NCBI GenBank assembly: GCA_947441895.1
Contig: CANEUT010000097.1
Location: 1-6,231 of the forward strand
Length of the DNA: 6,231 bases
Direction of reading: 5' to 3'
Source: Rickettsiales bacterium
Lineage (GTDB): Bacteria; Pseudomonadota; Alphaproteobacteria; Rickettsiales; UBA3002
Shown: piece by piece, positions 1 through 5,259 of the stretch
How positions within the stretch are numbered: position 1 is the stretch's first letter
How the letters are laid out: every line of letters starts with the position of its first letter
The notes under the pieces: generated by a model
The model's input: only the letters and a program-made list of their open reading frames with translations
What the model was told of the DNA's origin: nothing
Databases searched by the model: none
Position numbers and translations under genes: made by a program

Positions 1-65
1 GCGAGTGCAGACGATGATGCCAGCAAGCCGATCACTAAGAAGTTTAAAAACTTAAGGCTGGTCAT
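1..65 (-). CDS. flgA: FlgA, flagellar P-ring assembly chaperone (N-terminal fragment)
   Basis: Only the first 21 codons are inside the window; the gene runs off the left edge. The ATG at 65 follows an AGGAG ribosome site (73-77) at a 7-nt spacing and lies 22 bp after the flgG stop. The fragment starts M-T-S-L-K and continues with a hydrophobic stretch and a small-residue region (ASSSAL, with the next codon starting GC, so Ala), which reads as a Sec signal peptide with a likely A-x-A cleavage site. FlgA is the periplasmic chaperone for P-ring protein FlgI, and flgF-flgG-flgA is the usual alphaproteobacterial order. The name therefore rests on gene order plus the signal peptide, not on visible domain sequence. 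Another exported flagellar protein, such as FlgH, is the main alternative. Confidence 0.7.
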   Translation of the reverse strand, partial: MTSLKFLNFLVIGLLASSSAL

Positions 66-87
66 CAAGTGCTCCTAGTTTTTATTT

Positions 88-873
88 TTAGGCCGATTGG
101 TTAAGTGACTGTAGCATTTCATCGGATGCTTTGAGCACTTTGGTGTTCATTTCGTAAGCGCGTTGCGCAACGATCAGGTCGGTGATTTCGGTCACCGAAT
201 TCACGTTCGAGCTTTCAAGGTAGCCTTGCAGCAAGGTGCCGGTGCTATCGAGTCCGGGGTTGCTGGTGAGCGCATTGCCCGATGCCGCACTTTCGGCGTA
301 TAAGTTGCTACCCATGGCATGTAAGCCTTCGGGGTTCACAAAGGTTGAAAGCTCGAGCTGACCTAAGTTCTGAGGATCCACCTGACCTTGCAGGTTCACT
401 TCTACCTGACCCGATTGGTTGATGCTGACGCTGACCGCATTATTGGGAATGGTGATGGAGGGCTGAACCGGGAAACCTTCACTGGTCACAATAATCCCCT
501 CGGGCGATAATTTAAACGAACCATCACGCGTGTAGGCATCGCTACCATCGGCCAACTGAATACGAAAATAACCTTTTCCCTGAATGGCCAAATCAAGTGA
601 GTTTTCGGTGGATTGCAGGGTGCCTTGACCCGTGTTGCGGCCAATGGCGCCCGTTTTAACACCTAAACCAATTTGCAAACCTACTGGCAACACCGTGCCC
701 TGATCGGTTGAGTTGCTGCCAACGCGTTTTAAATCTTGATAGAGCAGATCCTGAAATTCAGCGCGCTCGGCCTTATAACCGGTGGTGGTCATGTTGGCGA
801 GGTTGTGCGAAATCGTATCGACATGCAGCTGTTGGGCAGCAAGTCCGGTGGCGGCGACATCAAGTGAGCGCAT
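88..873 (-). CDS. flgG: FlgG, flagellar basal-body distal rod protein
   Basis: This 261-residue protein is the normal length for FlgG, the main component of the distal rod that crosses the periplasm through the P and L rings. The N-terminal rod/hook helix (about 1-28) leads into NLANMTTTGYKAERAEFQDL (24-43), the typical FlgG form of the family motif. The middle domain carries LDLAIQGKGYF (93-103) and DAYTRDGSF. The C-terminal helix GYLESSNVNSVTEITDLIVA (217-236), followed by QRAYEMNTKVL, is the hallmark end. Rod proteins are exported by the flagellar type III apparatus, and no Sec signal is seen. The ATG at 873 has TAAGGAG (881-887) as ribosome site. The TAA of flgF (885-887) forms part of that site and the genes are 11 bp apart, so the two are probably translationally coupled. 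flgA follows after 22 bp. The gene is intact. Confidence 0.97.
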   Translation of the reverse strand: MRSLDVAATGLAAQQLHVDTISHNLANMTTTGYKAERAEFQDLLYQDLKRVGSNSTDQGTVLPVGLQIGLGVKTGAIGRNTGQGTLQSTENSLDLAIQGKGYFRIQLADGSDAYTRDGSFKLSPEGIIVTSEGFPVQPSITIPNNAVSVSINQSGQVEVNLQGQVDPQNLGQLELSTFVNPEGLHAMGSNLYAESAASGNALTSNPGLDSTGTLLQGYLESSNVNSVTEITDLIVAQRAYEMNTKVLKASDEMLQSLNQSA

Positions 874-884
874 GTGTTATCTCC

Positions 885-1607
885 TTAGGCTGATTGGCTG
901 CGGGTGTAGGTGGACGCGGTTTTGCGTTGCAGGTCATACATGGTTTCAACAAATTTTGCGGTGCTGCCGACCGAGCGCGAAATTTCCATCACCTTCACCA
1001 TTTCGCTGACAGGGCTGACATTGGATGATTCAATGCCGCCTTGCACCATGCGTGATGTTTCGGCGGGAAGCGGTTGTTCTTTGCTATCGTAAAGCGTTGA
1101 ACCCTGACGCACCATGCGTTGCTGATCTTTAAATTCCACCATGCCAATTTCGGCCAGCTGTTCGCCATCGGCGGTGATTTGACCGGCACCGTTGATGGAT
1201 ACATCGCGTACGTTGGGTGGAATAATAATCTGGCCGCCATCGGAACCTAATACAGGAAAACCTGAGATGTTCGTTAAGACGCCGTTGCTATCAATGGCAA
1301 AGTTGCCTGCTTTCGTGTAGCGCACGCCCGCGTCGGTTTGCACCTGAAAGTAACCTATGCCACTAATGGCCAGGTCAAACGTGTTGCCTGTCATGCGCAC
1401 CGAACCTGAAGCGGTGTCGCGATAACTGGATGGGTCATTGGCATAGGCGCTTTTACGGTCACCATCTTTTACCAGAAAATCGCTGAACACTAGGCGTTGC
1501 GCATTGAAGCCAGGTGTGTTGACGTTGGCAATATTGTTAGAGGTAATTTCCATATTACGAAAAAGGGCCGTTTGGCGCGATAAAGCGATATAAATACCAT
1601 TATCCAT
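885..1607 (-). CDS. flgF: FlgF, flagellar basal-body proximal rod protein
   Basis: This is a 240-residue rod protein. The start is set at MDNGIYIALSRQ because AAAGGAG lies 7 nt upstream (1615-1621). A longer in-frame reading from 1712 would add 35 residues that resemble no rod protein and would consume the promoter region. The N-terminal rod motif is SNNIANVNTPGFNAQRLVF (23-41). The central part has FDLAISGIGYFQVQ (77-90) and RYTKAGNFAID. The C-terminal helix begins GGIESSNVSPVSEMVKVMEI (190-209), the FlgF-type version of the terminal motif. The N-terminal MDNGIYIALSRQ and the shorter length separate it from FlgG. It is the first gene of the minus-strand flgF-flgG-flgA operon, behind a strong-looking sigma-54 signature at 1653-1668. 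FlgF joins the FlgB/FlgC proximal rod to FlgG. Confidence 0.95.
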   Translation of the reverse strand: MDNGIYIALSRQTALFRNMEITSNNIANVNTPGFNAQRLVFSDFLVKDGDRKSAYANDPSSYRDTASGSVRMTGNTFDLAISGIGYFQVQTDAGVRYTKAGNFAIDSNGVLTNISGFPVLGSDGGQIIIPPNVRDVSINGAGQITADGEQLAEIGMVEFKDQQRMVRQGSTLYDSKEQPLPAETSRMVQGGIESSNVSPVSEMVKVMEISRSVGSTAKFVETMYDLQRKTASTYTRSQSA

Positions 1608-1640
1608 GCCGATACTCCTTTCAGGGGGGCGCAGTTTCTT

Positions 1641-1656
1641 CGGAACACCTCTTGCA
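1641..1656 (+). promoter_or_regulatory. Candidate sigma-54 promoter for fliL
   Basis: The plus strand reads CGGAACACCTCTTGCA, against the sigma-54 pattern TGGCAC-N5-TTGCA. The -24 GG (1642-1643) and -12 GC (1654-1655) are separated by exactly 10 bp. The -12 part is perfect, while the -24 part matches 4 of 6. Predicted +1 is about 1667, giving a 5' leader of about 91 nt before fliL. It overlaps the opposing flgF promoter and uses the same TGCA core. It is weaker than the flgF site and could be a by-product of the palindromic core. Confidence 0.4.
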
Positions 1657-1668
1657 GGAACTATGCCA
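1653..1668 (-). promoter_or_regulatory. Candidate sigma-54 promoter for flgF-flgG-flgA
   Basis: Read on the minus strand this is TGGCATAGTTCCTGCA, preceded by a further T. Compared with TGGCAC-N5-TTGCA it differs at only two consensus positions and keeps the required GG-N10-GC spacing. Predicted +1 is near 1642, about 35 nt before the flgF ATG, a natural leader length that holds the AAAGGAG ribosome site. RpoN control of rod/hook operons is well known in Caulobacter and other flagellated bacteria, which supports the call. Confidence 0.72.
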
Positions 1669-1687
1669 ACTAACAAAATGAGGTGAA

Positions 1688-1709
1688 ACAGAAGCGTAAT
1701 CGCTGTTGT
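1688..1709. promoter_or_regulatory. Imperfect dyad, candidate enhancer-binding-protein site
   Basis: This imperfect inverted repeat is centred at 1698.5, with inner arms AGCG (1693-1696) and CGCT (1701-1704) and outer ACA/TGT. It is centred 32 bp upstream of the -24 GG of the flgF sigma-54 promoter. A comparable GCG/CGC dyad has the same offset at fliM. Binding by an FlbD- or FleQ-type activator is inference only. Confidence 0.3.
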
Positions 1710-1734
1710 CATTCATGGGAGTCACCGCTACAAC
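1706..1734 (+). promoter_or_regulatory. Possible sigma-70 type promoter for fliL
   Basis: TTGTCA (1706-1711; 5 of 6 to TTGACA) and TACAAC (1729-1734; 4 of 6 to TATAAT) are separated by 17 bp. The predicted start near 1741 would leave a leader of about 17 nt holding the AAGGAG at 1746-1751. This is an alternative or addition to the sigma-54 candidate at 1641-1656. Matches of this quality also occur by chance. Confidence 0.3.
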
Positions 1735-1757
1735 CATTCCCAACCAAGGAGAAAAAT

Positions 1758-2342
1758 ATGTCCGCCAAAAAGAAAGAAGAACCCGAAAAAGAAAATGAAG
1801 AAGTTGCCGCTACCGAAGAAGGCGGCGAAGGCGAGGGTGGTAAGAAAAAAGGTAAGAAAAAACTTCTTTTTATCATTATTGGTGTGGCAGTGGTGGTGCT
1901 GATTGTGGTGGGCGTTATGCTTTCGGGTGTATTGGGTGGCGGTGGTGAGGAAGGTGCCGAGTCTGCAGCCAAACACGAATCATCCAAAAGCGATGGTGGC
2001 CACGGCAAAGAAGCAAAAGATGGCGAAGCAGCGGCTGGGCCTGTTTATTACGAACTGCCCCAGTTTCTGGTGAATCTTAATTCAACCACGGGACGGGTGA
2101 GCTTTCTTAAGATGGGCGTAACGCTTGAGCTGCGCGATGCTGAAGCTGTGGCCATGATCGATGCGAATAAGCCACGGGTGGTGGATACGTTTAACACTTT
2201 CTTGCGTGAGTTGCGTCCGGCCGACATTCAGGGTTCAGCAGGTATTTACCGTCTGCGCGATGAGCTGATGAAGCGCTTAAATGGTACCATTGAAGAAGGT
2301 GTAGTGAAAGATATACTTTTCAGCGAGATTATTGTACAGTAA
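1758..2342 (+). CDS. fliL: FliL, flagellar basal-body-associated stator protein
   Basis: FliL is a single-pass inner-membrane protein that surrounds or stabilises the stator units and is linked to swimming/swarming torque. The start at 1758 (MSAKKKEE) is preceded by AAGGAG (1746-1751) at 6 nt. An in-frame ATG at 1683 lacks such a site and would add an unrelated 25-residue leader. The 194-residue protein has a highly charged Lys/Glu N-terminus (1-35), ending in a Lys-rich patch that fits a cytoplasmic side. It then has one strongly hydrophobic helix (about 36-60), a low-complexity Gly/Glu/Ala linker (60-95), and the periplasmic FliL domain. That domain begins at YYELPQFLVNLNSTTGRVSF (97-116), continues LKMGVTLELRD and ends DILFSEIIVQ, the usual FliL C-terminus. 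It is divergent from flgF. The 131-bp gap before fliM contains a promoter candidate, so the two genes need not be one transcript. Confidence 0.93.
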   Translation: MSAKKKEEPEKENEEVAATEEGGEGEGGKKKGKKKLLFIIIGVAVVVLIVVGVMLSGVLGGGGEEGAESAAKHESSKSDGGHGKEAKDGEAAAGPVYYELPQFLVNLNSTTGRVSFLKMGVTLELRDAEAVAMIDANKPRVVDTFNTFLRELRPADIQGSAGIYRLRDELMKRLNGTIEEGVVKDILFSEIIVQ

Positions 2343-2354
2343 CCTGCGTTTAGA

Positions 2355-2370
2355 ATGCGAATCCACGCAT
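2355..2370. promoter_or_regulatory. Inverted repeat upstream of the fliM promoter
   Basis: Arms ATGCG (2355-2359) and CGCAT (2366-2370) surround a 6-bp spacer, followed by the 10-bp palindrome ATCGATCGAT (2369-2378). The dyad centre (2362.5) lies 32 bp upstream of the -24 GG of the fliM sigma-54 candidate, the same offset as the dyad at flgF. It is a candidate activator site, unproven. Confidence 0.3.
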
Positions 2371-2392
2371 CGATCGATAATTTGGTGTGCTC

Positions 2393-2408
2393 TGGCAAGG
2401 TAATTGCA
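2393..2408 (+). promoter_or_regulatory. Candidate sigma-54 promoter for fliM
   Basis: TGGCAAGGTAATTGCA differs from TGGCAC-N5-TTGCA at a single consensus base (A for the last C of the -24 box). GG (2394-2395) and GC (2406-2407) are exactly 10 bp apart. Predicted +1 is about 2419, giving a leader of about 55 nt before the fliM ATG. It lies in the fliL-fliM intergenic gap on the correct strand. This is the best sigma-54 match I found in the window. Confidence 0.75.
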
Positions 2409-2473
2409 CTATGCAATGGGCAAGTGGTGTTATGCTGCTTATTTGTTGTTAGTTTTTAGGGGCTTGAATACCA

Positions 2474-3598
2474 ATGGCGGATACACAAACCGACGAAGAT
2501 GCCGCAGCCGAATGGGAAAAAATGATGGCTGCCGATGCCGCTGCGGGTGACGCGGTGACGGACGACCCTATGGCTGCCGCCATGGCGGGTGAGGCTGGTA
2601 CCCAGGAAGAACCAGCACGCGTATTAAACCAAGACGAAATTGATTTGTTGCTGGGCTTTGACAACGGCAGTGCTGGGCCAGACCGCAATTCCGGCATTTA
2701 TGCCATTCTCGATCGTTCGATGATGGCCTATGAAAAACTGCCTATGCTGGAAGTGGTTTTTGACCGCCTTGTGCGCATGCTTTCCTCGTCTTTCCGTAGT
2801 TTTACCTCCGACAACGTCGATGTTTCGATTGATTCCATGGTGTCGATGCGGTTTGACGATTACCTGAATTCCATTCCCATGCCCGCATTGCTGGTGGTTT
2901 ATCGTGCAGTGGAGTGGGAAAATTTCGGCATTATCACCATCGATGCGTCGCAAATTTATTCCACGGTCGATATTTTGTTGGGGGGACGCCGCACGGCAAA
3001 GCCGGTGCGGGTAGAAGGGCGTCCCTACACGACCATCGAGCAAGATATCGTTAAAAAAATGACCGATATTTTGCTCAGCGATATGAGCTCATCGTTCGAC
3101 CCACTCAGCCCTGTTTCGTTCACATTCGAACGGATTGAAAGCAATCCGCGATTTGCTCAAATTACACGCCCCAACAGTGCCGTGCTGCTGGTGCGCCTGC
3201 GCGTGGATATGGAAGAGCGCGGTGGCATGATTGAGATTCTGATGCCGCATGCCATGCTGGAGCCCATCCGTGATTTGCTGCTGCAAATGTTCATGGGTGA
3301 AAAATTTGGACAAGATTCGGTGTGGGAACGCCATTTGGGCCGCGAGGTAGAACAAACCTATATCGATATTGAAGCGATTCTGGATGAACGTAAAATTTCA
3401 CTCGGCGAAGTGGTCGATTTGAAAATTGGCTCCACCATTTTGTTTGATGTGTCGCCGAATGATCCGGTGCGGTTGAAATGTGGTGGTGTGCCGCTAACCA
3501 CCGCGCAAGTGGGCCGTGTGGGTGATAAAATTGCCATCGCCATCAACGAAGACATTAAACAATTCCGCGAATATTTACGCGAACAAGGGGCCATTTAA
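2474..3598 (+). CDS. fliM: FliM, flagellar motor switch protein
   Basis: FliM forms the middle of the cytoplasmic C-ring, linking FliG to FliN and receiving phospho-CheY. The 374-residue product has the CheY-binding motif LNQDEIDLLLGF at 51-62 and a middle CheC-like domain (about 75-270). Landmarks in that domain are RNSGIYAILDRSM, the GG of DILLGGRRTAKP (167-178) and EGRPYTTIEQDIVKKMTDIL. WERHL (284-288) leads into a C-terminal SpoA/FliN-like domain (about 290-372) that includes ILDERKISLGEVVDLKIGS. The start at 2474 follows AGGGG (2458-2462) at a somewhat long spacing. The CheY motif lies 50 residues in, behind an acidic/Ala/Met-rich extension, whereas in enteric FliM it is almost N-terminal. 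In-frame ATGs at 2522, 2525, 2570 and 2585 lack an equally good site. It ends with tandem stops TAA TGA (3596-3601). No fliN or fliG is visible here. Confidence 0.97.
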   Translation: MADTQTDEDAAAEWEKMMAADAAAGDAVTDDPMAAAMAGEAGTQEEPARVLNQDEIDLLLGFDNGSAGPDRNSGIYAILDRSMMAYEKLPMLEVVFDRLVRMLSSSFRSFTSDNVDVSIDSMVSMRFDDYLNSIPMPALLVVYRAVEWENFGIITIDASQIYSTVDILLGGRRTAKPVRVEGRPYTTIEQDIVKKMTDILLSDMSSSFDPLSPVSFTFERIESNPRFAQITRPNSAVLLVRLRVDMEERGGMIEILMPHAMLEPIRDLLLQMFMGEKFGQDSVWERHLGREVEQTYIDIEAILDERKISLGEVVDLKIGSTILFDVSPNDPVRLKCGGVPLTTAQVGRVGDKIAIAINEDIKQFREYLREQGAI

Positions 3599-3741
3599 TG
3601 AGCCTGCTCCATGACTCTACTGCGGTTGGTAAAAACGATGCATTTTTTGCGCGTCCACTCCGCATGTGTTTGTTGATACACTTGCGGTGCGGTTCTCAAA
3701 AATCCTCCGTTTTTTTTCACCCGCAGCGAATACTGGAATAG
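3598..3741 (+). CDS. Possible 47-residue ORF between fliM and the next gene
   Basis: An ATG overlaps the fliM stop (TAATG) and opens a 47-codon frame that closes at TAG 3739-3741, four bases before the next gene. It fills the whole gap, and the overlap would allow coupled translation. The product starts MSLLHDSTAVGKND, is basic, has two Cys, and shows no domain, signal or membrane segment that I recognise. It contains a T8 run (3710-3717). No separate ribosome site lies close to its ATG. An untranslated leader that is open by chance is at least as likely, so this is listed as a candidate only. Confidence 0.2.
   Translation: MSLLHDSTAVGKNDAFFARPLRMCLLIHLRCGSQKSSVFFHPQRILE
3627..3642 (+). promoter_or_regulatory. 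Weak sigma-54-like promoter ahead of the DUF6468-type gene
   Basis: TGGTAAAAACGATGCA keeps GG (3628-3629) and GC (3640-3641) at N10 spacing. It matches 4 of 6 in the -24 box and lacks the first T of TTGC. Predicted +1 is near 3653, giving a leader of about 93 nt. It lies inside the possible 47-codon ORF, so it argues that this gap is regulatory rather than coding. The match alone is modest. Confidence 0.3.
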
Positions 3742-3745
3742 GCTC

Positions 3746-4267
3746 ATGCAAAATACCATTCTTTCGCTGGTGATGGATTTTTTAATGGCGGGCTTGCTGT
3801 TCGCCACCATCATTTATTGCCTTAAGTTGAACGGCCGCATTAAAATTCTGCAAGATAGCAAGTCAGAATTGGCGCGCATCATTCGTGAATTTGACCAGTC
3901 AACCCAGCGCGCCACCGAAAGCATTGAAGAGCTGCATAAAGCTGCTGGCCGCATCAATGAAAATATGCAGCATAAAATTGATAAGGCGAATTATTTGGCG
4001 AATGATTTGGAATATATGATTGAGAGGGGCAATAAGCTGGCCGGTAAAACCGATGCTGCGCCGTTGCGCCCATCCATCACGCCAGAAACGGCGGCAGCAA
4101 CCATGCGCACCACCATGCCATCGTCCGCACCCTCATCGCTTGAGACGGCGGCGCCTGCCGAAGCCCAAACGGCCGGTGGTCGACGCCCATTACGCATGCG
4201 TTCACGCGCTGAACAAGAATTAATGAGCGCTCTTGGCAACAAAAACACGGATGAATCCGGCAGGTAA
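3746..4267 (+). CDS. DUF6468-type flagellar-locus membrane/coiled-coil protein
   Basis: This 173-residue protein has a short N-terminus, one membrane helix (about residues 5-25, VMDFLMAGLLFATIIYCLKL), then a long charged coiled-coil region (about 27-97). Heptad-like runs there include SKSELARIIREFDQSTQRAT and NENMQHKIDKANYLANDLEY. The tail (100-173) is Ala/Pro/Thr-rich and likely disordered, ending in a basic patch (RRPLRMRSRAEQELMSALG). The architecture and position (fliM, this gene, MotE-like gene) match an alphaproteobacterial family annotated DUF6468, whose role is unknown to me. That assignment is from memory of the family. The ribosome site is poor: GGA at 3735-3737 is the best candidate. 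The next gene starts 3 bp after its stop, so the two are almost certainly co-transcribed. A structural or assembly role around the C-ring or stator is inference from the neighbours. Confidence 0.8.
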   Translation: MQNTILSLVMDFLMAGLLFATIIYCLKLNGRIKILQDSKSELARIIREFDQSTQRATESIEELHKAAGRINENMQHKIDKANYLANDLEYMIERGNKLAGKTDAAPLRPSITPETAAATMRTTMPSSAPSSLETAAPAEAQTAGGRRPLRMRSRAEQELMSALGNKNTDESGR

Positions 4268-4270
4268 ATC

Positions 4271-5119
4271 ATGGCTAAAAAAACCACTAAAAAACAAACG
4301 GCAAAAAAACACCGTGGATTTCGGCTGATTCCGCTGACCGTTACCATGCTTAGTTTGCTGCTGTTGGTAAAAGTGAATGAGCTTTATATTCAAAGCCAGA
4401 ATTTGCGCGAATTTTATGGCGTACGCGACGCTGTGGCCTCAGCGAAGAAAGAAGAGGACCCAGGGGCAAAAAAAACACCAAATGCCGCTGACGAATTGAA
4501 GAATAAAACCGAAGGCGAAAAAGATATAAAACCCGCTGAGGATTTTGCAAAGGGCGACAAGTCGAAAGAAGTGCCGGGTGAGACCATTACCTACGGCACT
4601 GGCAAAACAAAAATAGCCGATATTGAGGCCATCAAGGCCCGTGAAGCCAAGCCCCAATTCACTCAGAATGAGCTGGATTTATTGCAAAACCTTGCCAAGC
4701 GTCGCGATGAATTGGATCAGCGCGAGAAAGATTTTGATTTAAAATCGAGCGTACTTGCCGCTTCGGAAAAACATTTGAGCGATAAAATTGCAGAAATGAA
4801 AACGCTGGAAGCCGAGCTGAAAAAAGTGCTGACGATGTATGACGAAAAACAATCGATGCAAATTAAGAGCCTGGTGAAAGTGTATGAAAACATGAAGCCT
4901 GCCGATGCCGCGAATATCTTCAACGAAATGCAAATGCCTATTTTGCTGGAGGTGATCGATAAAATGTCGGAACGTAAAGTGGCGCCTGTGCTGGCCGCCA
5001 TGGACCCCAAGCGCGCGCGTGATGTCACTCAGGAATTGGCTGCCATGCGCCGTTCGGTGACCGATAAAATGCCCGGTGGCGGTGCTGGGGGACCTGTAAA
5101 AGCACCCGCCAACCCATAG
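4271..5119 (+). CDS. MotE-family protein (MgtE N-domain-like, flagellar locus)
   Basis: The 282-residue protein has a Lys-rich N-terminus (1-17), a single membrane helix (about 19-36, LIPLTVTMLSLLLLVKV), and a Lys/Glu/Pro-rich linker (55-125). A coiled coil follows (about 131-195, LLQNLAKRRDELDQREKDF onwards). Next is a helical domain resembling the MgtE intracellular N-domain (about 198-262), with VYENMKPADAANIFNEMQ (204-221), MSERKVAPVLAAMDPKRARD and VTQELAAMR. This order is that of proteins annotated MotE family (COG3334). In Sinorhizobium, MotE is a periplasmic chaperone for the motility protein MotC. Whether this homologue does the same is unknown, and no motC is in view. The signal anchor would place the C-terminal region in the periplasm. 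The start is 3 bp after the previous stop, with CAGG (4261-4264) as a modest ribosome site. Several A6-A8 runs lie in the 5' half. Confidence 0.85.
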   Translation: MAKKTTKKQTAKKHRGFRLIPLTVTMLSLLLLVKVNELYIQSQNLREFYGVRDAVASAKKEEDPGAKKTPNAADELKNKTEGEKDIKPAEDFAKGDKSKEVPGETITYGTGKTKIADIEAIKAREAKPQFTQNELDLLQNLAKRRDELDQREKDFDLKSSVLAASEKHLSDKIAEMKTLEAELKKVLTMYDEKQSMQIKSLVKVYENMKPADAANIFNEMQMPILLEVIDKMSERKVAPVLAAMDPKRARDVTQELAAMRRSVTDKMPGGGAGGPVKAPANP

Positions 5120-5172
5120 CAACGCCATCGTGTCTTGCAATTACTCGTTCGTCCCATTACTGGAGAGGATGT

Positions 5173-5259
5173 GTCCCCGTGGCGGAATTGGTAGACGCTG
5201 CAGACTTAAAATCTGTTTCGAGTAATCGAGTACCGGTTCGATTCCGGTCGGGGGCACCA
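5173..5259 (+). tRNA. tRNA-Leu (anticodon UAA), CCA encoded
   Basis: The acceptor stem is GTCCCCG (5173-5179) with CGGGGGC (5249-5255), seven pairs including one G-U. Discriminator A (5256) and encoded CCA (5257-5259) follow. The anticodon stem GCAGA/TCTGT encloses the loop CTTAAAA (5205-5211), giving anticodon TAA at 5207-5209 for UUA/UUG leucine codons. A long variable arm (around TCGAGTAATCGA) marks a class II tRNA. The T arm is ACCGG-TTCGATT-CCGGT (5232-5248), and the D region is of Leu type (GGCGGAATTGGTAGACGC). The gene starts 53 bp after the MotE-like gene. No convincing promoter is visible between them, so it may be read from upstream. Confidence 0.96.
5243..5259 (+). repeat. Direct repeat copy 1: tRNA-Leu 3' end (att-like)
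   Basis: TCCGGTCGGGGGCACCA is the last 17 bases of the tRNA gene, covering the end of the T arm, the acceptor strand and CCA. It recurs identically at 5388-5404, with an offset of 145 bp. Duplication of a tRNA 3' end is the usual footprint of site-specific integration into a tRNA gene. Here the enclosed segment is far too short for an integrase. Confidence 0.85.

Noticed and set aside
1608..1712. Longer FlgF start at 1712 adding a hydrophobic, signal-like leader
   Set aside because: The added 35 residues resemble no rod protein, would override the sigma-54 promoter, and the 1607 ATG has a proper AAAGGAG site. FlgF is exported by the type III apparatus without a Sec signal.
1683..1757. Longer FliL start at 1683
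   Set aside because: There is no good ribosome site, and the added sequence is not FliL-like. The ATG at 1758 has AAGGAG at the right distance.
1709..2008. Antisense ORFs across the 5' part of fliL
   Set aside because: They are low-complexity mirror images (Ser/Pro or Phe/His-rich) of the Lys/Glu/Gly-rich FliL N-terminus, with no independent support.
2624..3043. 139-codon antisense ORF inside fliM
   Set aside because: It is a shadow frame of a strongly conserved gene. The composition is His/Arg-rich without a domain, and no ribosome site is evident.
4739..5140. 133-codon antisense ORF over the MotE-like gene
   Set aside because: Its His/Phe/Arg-rich composition is typical of the reverse of coiled-coil coding sequence.
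5120..5172. Dedicated promoter for tRNA-Leu
   Set aside because: TTGCAA at 5135-5140 could be a -35, but no acceptable -10 lies at 16-18 bp from it.
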